This document shows, one piece after another, positions 1 through 7,336 of a stretch of DNA of 11,825 nt (the stretch's first letter is position 1; each line of letters starts with the position of its first letter). The notes under the pieces were generated by a model. The model saw only the letters and a program-made list of their open reading frames with translations, did not search any database and had not been told where the DNA came from. The stretch is from NCBI GenBank assembly GCA_021158845.1, contig JAGGSY010000147.1:1-11825 (forward strand). Reading direction: 5' to 3'. The stretch is from Caldisericia bacterium (GTDB lineage: Bacteria; Caldisericota; Caldisericia; B22-G15). The translations under genes and the position numbers were made by a program.

Positions 1-2275
1 GTGCCTTAAGGTATGCAGTTTGATAAGATATTGTAGCATAAGCAGTGCTGTGAGATTTATTAAAGCCGTATTCGGCAAATTTCTCTATGGTGTTGAAGAC
101 TCTTTCAGCTATCTCCCTTTCAATCCCATTGTTTACACATCTATTTATAAAATCATCCCTTAGTTTTAACATAATATCTTTTTTCTTCTTCCCCATTGCT
201 TTTCTTAAAAGATCCGCTTCAGCAAGAGAATAACCTGCAAGTTTCTGTGCAACCTGCATGACCTGCTCCTGATAAACTATAATTCCGTATGTTGGTTTCA
301 AGATCTCATCAAGTAAAGGATGAATGGGGGTATAACTTATAACTCCGTGTTTTCTCTTTATAAATTCATCAACCTGACCTGACTTAATGGTTCCTGGTCT
401 GTAGAGAGAAAGAACTGCAATAATATCTTCCATGGTTGTTGGTTTAACCCCTGTAAGAACCCTTCTCATCCCGGGAGATTCAAGCTGAAAAACACCAATG
501 GTTTTGCCCTCCCTTAAAAGGGAAAAGGTCTTTTCGTCATCAAGGGGAATTTTTTCTATCTCAAATTTTTCTTCCCTCTCTCTATTTATAAGAGTTAAAG
601 TATTCTCAATAACAGTAAGTGTTCTTAAACCAAGAAAGTCCATCTTAAGTAATCCCATTTCCTCTAAAACATCTTTGTCATATTGAGTTGTGATACTCTT
701 ATCCTTTGTAAACTGAAGTGGAACAAGATCTGACAGTGGTGTATCACCTATCACAATTCCTGCTGCATGGGTGGAGAAGTTCCTTATAAGCCCTTCAAGC
801 TTCATGGATAGTTCAAAGAGTTCTCTTTTGTTCTCGTCACTCTCCATTTCCTTCTTTAAAAGTGGTTCATTGATCAAAGCATCGTTAAAATTCATTCCAA
901 ATGGTATGAGTTTTGCAATTCTGTCCATTTCCTTGGCAGAGTATCCAAGAACTCTGCCAACATCTCTTATTACCCCCCTTGCTTCCATCCTTCCAAAGGT
1001 GGCAATCTGAGCAACTCTATCCTCTCCATACTTCTTTCTCACATACTCAATAACCTCATCTCTTCTCTCATCAGAAAAGTCAATATCAATATCTGGAAGA
1101 GAAATTCTTTGAGGATTAAGGAATCTCTCAAAGAGAAGATTGTACTGAAGTGGATTTATCTCTGTTATTCCAAGTAAGTATGAAACAAGACTTCCTGCCG
1201 CACTTCCCCTTCCAGGACCAACTCTTATACCTTTACGCTTTGCAAAGGAGACAAAATCTGAAACAATAAGGAAATAGTCTGAAAATCCCATCTCCTTTAT
1301 AACGGAAAGTTCCTTTATAAGTCTCTCTCTTACTCTTGGAGTCTCTTTTCCAAACCTCTTTATAATTCCCTCCTCACACTTTCTTTTTAAAACAGAAAAG
1401 GCATCCTCTCCCTCTGGAAGTGGAAACTTTGGTAGTCTTGATTTTCCAAGAGGTATTTCAACCTCACACTTTTCAGCAATTTCCATGGTGGTATGAATGG
1501 CATCTGGTATTTCCTTAAACAATTCCCACATCTCCTCAAAGGATTTGAGGTAAAATTCATCAGTTTGAAACTTAAGTCTATCAGGATTGCTTATAGTTGT
1601 CTGAGTTTGAATACATAGAAGTATTCCATGTGCCTTTGCATCCTCCTTTTTAAGATAATGGACATCGTTTGATGCAAAGTATTTTGTATCTGTCTCCCTG
1701 GCAAGGCGGAGGAGTTCAGGAATAACCTTCTCCTCTTCGGGAAGGCGGTGATTTTGAAGCTCTATGTAAAAATCATCTCCAAAGATCCCTTTAAATTCAT
1801 AGACCCTCTCCTTTGCTCTCTCATATTGACCAGATAGAATTAGGGAAGGTATCTCCCCTTTAAGACACGAAGTTCCAACAATCAATCCCTCGCTGTACTT
1901 TTTCAAGACCTCCATGTCTATCCTTGGCTTATAGTAAAAACCCTCAAGGTGTCCAACGGATACAAGCCTTGTGAGATTCTGATAGCCTTTAAAATTCTTT
2001 GCAAGGAGAAGTATGTGGTAGTTTACAGCATCTTTCTTTCCCTTTTTATCAAATCTTGAAGTAGGGGAAAAGTACATCTCAACACCTATTATAGGTTTTA
2101 TCCCCTCCTTCTTTGCTTTCTTGTAAAAAGGTATTACTCCATACATTCCTCCATGATCTGTGAGTGCCACTGCTGGCATTTTAAACTCTTTAACTCTCTT
2201 TACGAGATCATCTATTCTTAAAAATCCATCAAGAATTGAGTATTCGCTGTGAACATGGAGATGAATAAAACTCAT
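1..2275 (-). CDS. dnaE: DNA polymerase III alpha subunit (DnaE), 3' end cut off by the window
   Basis: Catalytic subunit of the replicative DNA polymerase. The first 758 codons are present; the C-terminal part lies beyond the left edge. The N-terminal PHP domain (about residues 1-210) starts with HLHVHSEYS (5-13) and keeps TDHG (39-42), GVE (64-66), H87, H109 and NDVH (203-206), so its metal site looks intact. The polymerase core follows: GPGRGSAAGS (353-362), the catalytic PDIDIDF (D395 and D397) and MDFLGLRT with the third aspartate at D546. GVFQLES is at 594-600. This is DnaE rather than PolC, because no exonuclease domain is inserted into the PHP region. The ATG overlaps the gatB stop as ATGA, and GAGGAG sits 8 nt upstream inside gatB, which indicates translational coupling. 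The family is usually about 850-1200 aa, so at least 100 residues are missing. Identity is very secure. Confidence 0.97.
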   Translation of the reverse strand, partial: MSFIHLHVHSEYSILDGFLRIDDLVKRVKEFKMPAVALTDHGGMYGVIPFYKKAKKEGIKPIIGVEMYFSPTSRFDKKGKKDAVNYHILLLAKNFKGYQNLTRLVSVGHLEGFYYKPRIDMEVLKKYSEGLIVGTSCLKGEIPSLILSGQYERAKERVYEFKGIFGDDFYIELQNHRLPEEEKVIPELLRLARETDTKYFASNDVHYLKKEDAKAHGILLCIQTQTTISNPDRLKFQTDEFYLKSFEEMWELFKEIPDAIHTTMEIAEKCEVEIPLGKSRLPKFPLPEGEDAFSVLKRKCEEGIIKRFGKETPRVRERLIKELSVIKEMGFSDYFLIVSDFVSFAKRKGIRVGPGRGSAAGSLVSYLLGITEINPLQYNLLFERFLNPQRISLPDIDIDFSDERRDEVIEYVRKKYGEDRVAQIATFGRMEARGVIRDVGRVLGYSAKEMDRIAKLIPFGMNFNDALINEPLLKKEMESDENKRELFELSMKLEGLIRNFSTHAAGIVIGDTPLSDLVPLQFTKDKSITTQYDKDVLEEMGLLKMDFLGLRTLTVIENTLTLINREREEKFEIEKIPLDDEKTFSLLREGKTIGVFQLESPGMRRVLTGVKPTTMEDIIAVLSLYRPGTIKSGQVDEFIKRKHGVISYTPIHPLLDEILKPTYGIIVYQEQVMQVAQKLAGYSLAEADLLRKAMGKKKKDIMLKLRDDFINRCVNNGIEREIAERVFNTIEKFAEYGFNKSHSTAYATISYQTAYLKA

Positions 2276-3669
2276 CTCTTAAGCTCCTCTAAAAGCACCT
2301 CTCTTAGGATCTTTGGATCTGCTCTTCCCTTTGTCTTCCTCATAACCTGACCAATGAGAAATGTTAGAGCATTCTCTTTTCCTCTTTTATAGTCATTAAC
2401 AACCTTCTCGTTCTCTTTCAAAACCTCTAAAACAAATTTTCTTATCTCTTCTTTTGAGGTTATAGGAAGAATATTTTCCTTCTCAATTATCTCTTTAAAC
2501 TTTTTACCCTCAAATAATTTCTTTATAATTTTTTTAAGTATCTTGGAAGATATCTTTCCCTCAGAAAACATCTTTACAGAGCTTGCAAAATCTTTTGGGG
2601 TAAATGGTAGTTCTTTAAGACCCTTCTCATTCATAACTCCTAAAACCTCTGTAAGAAGCCAGTTACTTATTGCCTTTGGATTGTTAAATACCTTGAGTGA
2701 CTCAAAGTAAAAGTCCTTTAAATAGATGTTTCCTACAAGGGTTTCAACTTCCTTTTCTGAGAGAGAAAGTTCCTTCAATCTTTTTCTCACATCATTTGGT
2801 AACTCGCCTATCTCCTCTTTTGTCCTTTTAATAATTTCATCTGTAAGCACAAGGGGAGGGAGGTCTGGATCAGGGAAATACCTGTAATCCTCTGCTTCCT
2901 CTTTCCCCCTCATGGAGTATGTCTTTCCATCAGACTCATTAAAGTGTCTTGTCTCCTGAACAACCTCTCCACCCTCTTTGATAATCTTCATCTGTCTCTC
3001 TATCTCATACTCCAAAGCTCTCTTTACACTTTTAAATGAATTCATATTCTTAACTTCACATCTTGGATGACCCTCAATGGAGACATTGGCATCACACCTT
3101 AAGGCTCCCTCCTCCATGTTTCCAGTGGATACACCAAGATATATAAGTATTAGTCTTAACTCCATTAGATACTCCACTGCCTCATCTGGACTTTCTATGT
3201 CAGGATAACTCACAATTTCCACAAGAGGAACACCTGCTCTATTGTAATCCACATAGGAGTAATTTGCCTCCACTATATCCTCAGGATGAATTAACTTTCC
3301 TGCATCCTCCTCAATGTGCGCCCTTATAATCCTTATCTTTTTCCCACTCTTTGGTAAGACAAGGTATCCTTCCTTTGCAAGAGGAATATCATATTGAGAG
3401 ATCTGATAACCCTTTGGAAGATCTGGATAGAAATAGTTTTTTCTGTGAAATAGAGATGTCTTTGAAATTTTACAGTTTAGGGCATGACCAATCTTTAGAG
3501 CATACTCTACAGCCTTTTCATTGAGAGATGGAAGTGTTCCTGGAAGACCAAGACAAACAGGACATATATTTGTATTTGGAGGAGAGGAAAAATCAATCTT
3601 ACACCTACAAAACATCTTTGTCTCTGTATTTAACTGAGTATGCACCTCAAGACCTATTATTGGTCTCAT
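2272..3669 (-). CDS. gatB: Aspartyl/glutamyl-tRNA amidotransferase subunit B
   Basis: Subunit of GatCAB, which converts Glu-tRNA(Gln) and/or Asp-tRNA(Asn) to the amide form. GatB binds the tRNA, phosphorylates the mischarged acyl group and receives ammonia from GatA. The 465-aa product has the usual length. It opens with IGLEVHTQLNT (residues 5-15), followed by the zinc cysteines C21, C23, C36 and C39 within a CLGLPG segment. It also has the family signatures MEEGALRCDANVSI and EDYRYFPDPDLPPL. The C-terminal YqeY-like helical domain ends with LIGQVMRKTKGRADP (about 438-452). The ATG lies 8 nt after the argS stop, with a GAGGTGA ribosome binding site spanning that gap. gatA and gatC are not in the window, so the complex is encoded at scattered loci. 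Presence of GatB implies that Gln-tRNA or Asn-tRNA is made by the indirect route; which one cannot be told here. Confidence 0.97.
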   Translation of the reverse strand: MRPIIGLEVHTQLNTETKMFCRCKIDFSSPPNTNICPVCLGLPGTLPSLNEKAVEYALKIGHALNCKISKTSLFHRKNYFYPDLPKGYQISQYDIPLAKEGYLVLPKSGKKIRIIRAHIEEDAGKLIHPEDIVEANYSYVDYNRAGVPLVEIVSYPDIESPDEAVEYLMELRLILIYLGVSTGNMEEGALRCDANVSIEGHPRCEVKNMNSFKSVKRALEYEIERQMKIIKEGGEVVQETRHFNESDGKTYSMRGKEEAEDYRYFPDPDLPPLVLTDEIIKRTKEEIGELPNDVRKRLKELSLSEKEVETLVGNIYLKDFYFESLKVFNNPKAISNWLLTEVLGVMNEKGLKELPFTPKDFASSVKMFSEGKISSKILKKIIKKLFEGKKFKEIIEKENILPITSKEEIRKFVLEVLKENEKVVNDYKRGKENALTFLIGQVMRKTKGRADPKILREVLLEELKR

Positions 3670-3677
3670 ATCTCACC

Positions 3678-5267
3678 TCACATCCTTTCAGGAGTAGAGA
3701 CTCCCATGAGTCTTAAAATTAATCTGAGTAAAATCTCCACACTTTTTACAACAACAATCCTTCTATCTCTAATCTCCTCATCCTCTGTTAAAACGGGAAG
3801 ATCATGGTAGAAGGAATGAAAGAGTTTGGAAAGTTCAAGGGCAAAGAATGGAAGAAGATGAGGAGAGTAATTTTTTGCGCTTGAAGAAAGGGTTTCCTCA
3901 AAGATAACTATCTTATTCATTATCTCCCTTTCTATACCAGAAAAATTGAAATTCACATTCTTTATGTCTGGAAATGGAATATTCCTTTCAACCCTTTTTC
4001 TCTCTATAGCTCTTGTTCTTGTATAAGCATACTGAATGTAATAAACAGGATTCTCCAAGCTCTTTTTTCTTGCAACCTCAAGGTCAAATTTAAGAGGTGT
4101 AGAGGGAGACCTTGCAAGAAACATAAATCTAACTGTATCCTTACCAATATCTTCCACAAGCTCTCTTAAGGTAACAAACTCTCCCTTTGTCTTACTCATC
4201 TTCACCTCTTTTCCACCCTCTACAAGATGAACAATGTGGTAGAGAATTACATAGAGAAAATCTTCAGGTATACCAAAGGGTTTTAAAGCCCACTTCAATG
4301 GATCAACATGCCCTATGTGATCCCACCCCCATACATCTATAACTCTATCAAATCCCCTTTTCCATTTGTTAACATGGTATGCTATATCTGTAAGGGTATA
4401 GGTATAATCACCAGATGATTTTACAAGAACCCTATCCTTTTCATCTCCAAACTCTGTTGATTTAAACCATAAAGCTCCCTCTTTTTCATAAATCAATCCC
4501 TTATCTTTAAGAAAGTTAAGAACCTCCTCAACTTCTCCCCTCTCTCTCATCTTCCTTTCAGAAAACCAATTGTCAAATTCCACTCCAAATAGAGAGAGGT
4601 CCTCCTTTATGGACTCAATTATAATCTGTAGTGCCCTCTCACCAACCTCTTCCTTATCAAGTTGCCTTCCCTTAAACTCTTCAATAATCCTTTCTGCAAT
4701 TTCATAAACATACTTTCCCCTGTATCCATCTTCAGGAAATTGATAATCCCTTCCTTTAATCTCCATAATCCTTGCCCAGACAGACTCTTTTAGAAGTTCA
4801 ATTTTTCTACCAGCATCGTTTAAATAGTACTCTCTTTGGACATCATAGCCAACATAGGAGAGTATATTTGCCAGTGTATCACCAATAACTGCATTTCTTC
4901 CATTCCCAAGAGTCAAGGGACCTGTAGGATTTGCAGATACAAATTCAACCTGAATTTTCTTCTTATCCGAAGAGAGATTCCTTAAATAATCTTCCTTCTT
5001 TGAGAATAGATCAAGAATAAAATCCTTATAGAACTTTGATGAAAAGTGCATGTTGAGAAATCCGGGTGGAATAAGTTCAACTTTATCAAAATACCTATTT
5101 TCCCTAAAGACTTCTAAAACTCTCTCCTTTACACTATCATCAAACTTTATAAGAAAATTGGAGGAGATATCTCCATACTTTTTGTTTTTTGGAATGTAAA
5201 GAGAAAGGGGAGGTTTCTCCCCTAACACCTTCTCTACCTCTGTTAAGAGAATACTCTTTAATACCAC
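3678..5267 (-). CDS. argS: Arginyl-tRNA synthetase with a variant HIGH signature
   Basis: Class I synthetase that charges tRNA(Arg); 529 aa, slightly shorter than the usual 550-580. The N-terminal additional domain (about residues 1-100) includes YGDISSNFLIK. The nucleotide-binding site begins SANPTGPL (111-118), but where most ArgRS continue with HVGH this protein reads TLGN (119-122), so both histidines of the HIGH motif are replaced. The other hallmarks are present: YLNDAGR (148-154), WDHIGH (315-320) and KMSKT (356-360) followed by GEFVTLREL. An all-helical DALR anticodon-binding domain ends in the typical PERM tail. The start is GTG, overlapping the TAG stop of the BON gene by one base (TAGTG), with GGAG about 11 nt upstream. 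The call as ArgRS is firm. The effect of the TLGN change is not known from sequence, and similar NGR-type variants may exist in other lineages. Confidence 0.96.
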   Translation of the reverse strand: MVLKSILLTEVEKVLGEKPPLSLYIPKNKKYGDISSNFLIKFDDSVKERVLEVFRENRYFDKVELIPPGFLNMHFSSKFYKDFILDLFSKKEDYLRNLSSDKKKIQVEFVSANPTGPLTLGNGRNAVIGDTLANILSYVGYDVQREYYLNDAGRKIELLKESVWARIMEIKGRDYQFPEDGYRGKYVYEIAERIIEEFKGRQLDKEEVGERALQIIIESIKEDLSLFGVEFDNWFSERKMRERGEVEEVLNFLKDKGLIYEKEGALWFKSTEFGDEKDRVLVKSSGDYTYTLTDIAYHVNKWKRGFDRVIDVWGWDHIGHVDPLKWALKPFGIPEDFLYVILYHIVHLVEGGKEVKMSKTKGEFVTLRELVEDIGKDTVRFMFLARSPSTPLKFDLEVARKKSLENPVYYIQYAYTRTRAIERKRVERNIPFPDIKNVNFNFSGIEREIMNKIVIFEETLSSSAKNYSPHLLPFFALELSKLFHSFYHDLPVLTEDEEIRDRRIVVVKSVEILLRLILRLMGVSTPERM

Positions 5268-6148
5268 TACCTTATCACTCCAATCAATCTGTTTATTACC
5301 TTTCTAACACCTGAAATTTTACCAACTTTTTCCTCTATTGCATAGAGGGAAGAGGGATTTGTTACCTCACCCTCAAGAAAGACAACTCCCCCAATTGAGA
5401 AAAATGAAATATTGTCTTTTACAAACATTCTATCCTTGAGAATCTCTGAAATTTTATTCTCTATCTCTGTATCTTTACTTTTCTCCCCTCTTGAAACAAT
5501 TCCATTTACAACACCAAGAACTCCAGGAACCTCTGACGCTTTATCAACTGCAGCTTTTTTCTCCTCCTCACTCTCGACATTTCCCTTTATATAGGCAATC
5601 TTGTTGAGGACTTTTACCCTCAAATGAAAAATCTTGAGTTCCCTTAAAGCATCAAAAAGCATGCTCTCCAGAGCAAAATCATTAACTGGAAATGGAGGTT
5701 CAATCTTGATCTGGTTCTCTATTCTCTTTACGGGAAGTGATTTAAAATAGGTCTCTATGGTTTTCTTCTCTTTTAGAGTTGGAACAGAACCAAATATTTT
5801 TAAAATGCCATTCCTTACACTCACACTTACAGATAGGTCTCTATCCTTTATTATTCTATTTGCTGCATCCTCAATATCTTCATCAGAAACACTCCTTCTC
5901 ACTGGAACTGAAAGTGAATTTACAATCTTTTTCACTCCTTTTATAGATCTTACAAGTTTCTCTGCTCTTTTTATAAGGGTTTTATCTCTCACCTCTCCGT
6001 CTAAAAAGACTTTTCCTGAAACAACTGATATATCAATCTTTTCGTTTTTTAATTCCTCATCCCTTTTAAACAGGTTCTCCACCCTCTTTAATATTCTTCT
6101 GTCTTCCGCCATCTTTCCCTTTGTAGGAAGAAAGCGTTCCTCTTTCAT
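5267..6148 (-). CDS. Protein of four tandem BON domains, no signal peptide
   Basis: 293-aa protein made almost entirely of BON-like repeats at about residues 18-82, 88-150, 155-219 and 226-292. Each shows the beta-alpha-beta pattern with a central hydrophobic strand and glycine (VFLDGEV at 47-53, LKIFGSV at 116-122, AYIKGNV at 185-191, VFLEGEV at 256-262). Repeats 1, 3 and 4 also have a GV-x3-VN-type end (GVKKIVN, GVLGVVN, GVRKVIN). BON domains in OsmY and related proteins bind phospholipid or act in envelope stress, but those are usually exported. Here the N-terminus (MKEERFLPTKGKM) has no signal peptide or membrane segment, so a cytoplasmic or peripheral location is inferred. The ATG is well supported by AAGGAGGAG 7 nt upstream. 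It is the first gene of the operon with argS, gatB and dnaE and has its own promoter. No specific function can be assigned. Confidence 0.85.
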   Translation of the reverse strand: MKEERFLPTKGKMAEDRRILKRVENLFKRDEELKNEKIDISVVSGKVFLDGEVRDKTLIKRAEKLVRSIKGVKKIVNSLSVPVRRSVSDEDIEDAANRIIKDRDLSVSVSVRNGILKIFGSVPTLKEKKTIETYFKSLPVKRIENQIKIEPPFPVNDFALESMLFDALRELKIFHLRVKVLNKIAYIKGNVESEEEKKAAVDKASEVPGVLGVVNGIVSRGEKSKDTEIENKISEILKDRMFVKDNISFFSIGGVVFLEGEVTNPSSLYAIEEKVGKISGVRKVINRLIGVIR

Positions 6149-6155
6149 TATTTTT

Positions 6156-6164
6156 CTCCTCCTT
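6156..6164 (-). promoter_or_regulatory. Strong ribosome binding site of the BON gene
   Basis: The minus strand reads AAGGAGGAG, separated from the ATG at 6148 by 7 nt. It is a near-perfect anti-Shine-Dalgarno match and fixes the start over the internal Met13 alternative. Confidence 0.8.
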
Positions 6165-6178
6165 AGAACTTTTCTAAT
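6164..6178. repeat. Short perfect inverted repeat at the predicted transcription start of the BON operon
   Basis: TTAGAA-CTT-TTCTAA is a perfect 6-bp inverted repeat with a 3-nt centre. It covers the predicted +1 (about 6175) and touches the edge of the Shine-Dalgarno sequence. It could be an operator or a small leader hairpin, but in AT-rich DNA a repeat of this size can arise by chance. Confidence 0.35.
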
Positions 6179-6181
6179 TTC

Positions 6182-6210
6182 ATTATATAAAAATTGTCTC
6201 TCTCAAACAA
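6182..6210 (-). promoter_or_regulatory. Sigma70-type promoter for the BON-argS-gatB-dnaE operon
   Basis: On the minus strand, TTGTTT (6205-6210) and a consensus TATAAT (6182-6187) are separated by 17 bp. Transcription would start near 6175, leaving a leader of about 27 nt that carries the AAGGAGGAG ribosome binding site. It lies in the 134-bp gap between hisC and the BON gene. I saw no hairpin followed by a T-run in that gap, so read-through from hisC remains possible. Confidence 0.65.
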
Positions 6211-6282
6211 GTTCAGAAATTGTATCATTTCAAATGTGTTATACTTAAAATATGGGATTTAGAATTTTTATGTATTGTATTT

Positions 6283-7299
6283 TTATTTTTTAATAATGTT
6301 TAAAACTTTATCGTTTAACTCTCTTCTCCCAATGGACAATCTAAACCAGCCTTTACCTAAATCAAGGATAGAAATTCTCTCTTCAATTAATTTATCCCTT
6401 AACTTTTTATAATCTTTTACAAAGAAAAGAAGGAAGTTAGTTCTGGATGGAAAGACCTTTAACCAAGGAATTTTCTTTAATTCATTGAATACCCTTTCTC
6501 TCTCAGACTCTATCCATTGAATTCTTTCAAAGAATATATCCTTATGCTTAAGAACAATGCTACCTATAAGCATGGAGAGATAGGGAAAGTTGTATGGATT
6601 TTTGAAACCATTGAAGTGGAATACAAAATCCTCATTGGAAATTAGGTATCCAATTCTTTCTCCAGCAAGGGAAAAGGACTTTGAGAAGGTTCTAAGAATT
6701 ATGAGATTATTAAACTCATTAATTAATGGCGAAAGAGTGGTTTTACTAAATTCAAAATATGCCTCATCTATGACAACAAATCCTTTAACCTCTTTAATGA
6801 TTTTAATAAGTTTGTCCCTTGCAAAGAGATTCCCAGTAGGATTGTTTGGATTGGGTATAAAGAAGAGTACTCTTCTATCCTTTATAACATTTAGCGTTCT
6901 TTCCATATCTATAGAGAAATCATTTGAAAGAGGTATCTCAATAAAATTAGCTCCAAGCATTAGTGAAAATTCCTTGTAGCATTTGTAAGATGGAGTGAAA
7001 GATACAATGTCAAAACCTTCTCTACCAAACATGCTTATAAGAAAATAGATTCCTTCGTCTGCCCCGTTAAGGAGAGAAATATTTTTACCATCAAACCCTG
7101 TATATTCAGTAAGTGCAGAGATGAAAGCGTTGTCTATGGGTGAATGATAGAACCTTATATCATCTCCATCAATCCTCTCTTTAAATTCAGAGAGAACAAC
7201 CTCTGGTAGGGGAAACGGATTCTCGTTGAGATTCAATCTATCCTTCCTAAATTCAGGAAATCTGTAAGCTTCAAGTTTTTTTATTCTCTCTGGAATCAT
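6283..7299 (-). CDS. hisC: HisC-family PLP-dependent aminotransferase (probable histidinol-phosphate aminotransferase)
   Basis: Fold type I aminotransferase of 338 aa, close to the usual HisC length. Signatures in order: LNLNENPFPLP (residues 22-32, the HisC-type NENP), NGADEG (78-83), NPNNPTG (150-156), IDEAYFEF (177-184), TFSKSFSLAGERIGY (204-218) with K207 as the PLP-binding lysine, and FRLSIG (319-324) with R320 as the carboxylate-binding arginine. The expected reaction is transamination between histidinol phosphate and 2-oxoglutarate in histidine synthesis. Close relatives act on aromatic amino acids or in cobamide synthesis, and no other his gene is nearby, so substrate specificity is inferred from family resemblance only. 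The gene is transcribed away from dnaX. Its ATG has no Shine-Dalgarno sequence and sits 10 nt from a TATAAT box, which suggests a nearly leaderless mRNA. It is 134 bp upstream of the BON gene on the same strand. Confidence 0.85.
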   Translation of the reverse strand: MIPERIKKLEAYRFPEFRKDRLNLNENPFPLPEVVLSEFKERIDGDDIRFYHSPIDNAFISALTEYTGFDGKNISLLNGADEGIYFLISMFGREGFDIVSFTPSYKCYKEFSLMLGANFIEIPLSNDFSIDMERTLNVIKDRRVLFFIPNPNNPTGNLFARDKLIKIIKEVKGFVVIDEAYFEFSKTTLSPLINEFNNLIILRTFSKSFSLAGERIGYLISNEDFVFHFNGFKNPYNFPYLSMLIGSIVLKHKDIFFERIQWIESERERVFNELKKIPWLKVFPSRTNFLLFFVKDYKKLRDKLIEERISILDLGKGWFRLSIGRRELNDKVLNIIKK

Positions 7300-7309
7300 A
7301 CCAGAATTA

Positions 7310-7318
7310 ATTATAACA
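7310..7318 (-). promoter_or_regulatory. Extended -10 promoter of hisC
   Basis: The minus strand reads TGTTATAAT (TGN plus consensus TATAAT). Ten bases separate the -10 box from the hisC ATG, so transcription should begin about 3-4 nt before the start codon. No convincing -35 box is seen at 16-18 bp, which fits an extended -10 promoter. Confidence 0.6.
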
Positions 7319-7320
7319 GA

Positions 7321-7329
7321 TGATATAAT
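7321..7329 (+). promoter_or_regulatory. Extended -10 promoter of dnaX, giving a leaderless mRNA
   Basis: The plus strand reads TGATATAAT, an extended -10 element. Only 7 nt (7330-7336) separate it from the dnaX ATG, so the predicted transcription start falls at or within a base of the A of ATG. No ribosome binding site or -35 box is visible. It is back to back with the hisC promoter, and their -10 boxes are 8 bp apart. Confidence 0.6.
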
Positions 7330-7336
7330 TCAATAA

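Noticed and set aside
5757..6248. Plus-strand open frame of 163 codons opposite the BON gene
   Set aside because: It is the reverse complement of a gene with four recognisable BON repeats, is rich in S, F and L as expected of an antisense shadow, and has no family resemblance or ribosome binding site.
6149..6282. Possible terminator, riboswitch or small gene between hisC and the BON gene
   Set aside because: The 134 bp hold a promoter and a short inverted repeat; no GC-rich stem followed by a T-run, no conserved leader motif and no plausible short frame with a ribosome binding site was seen.
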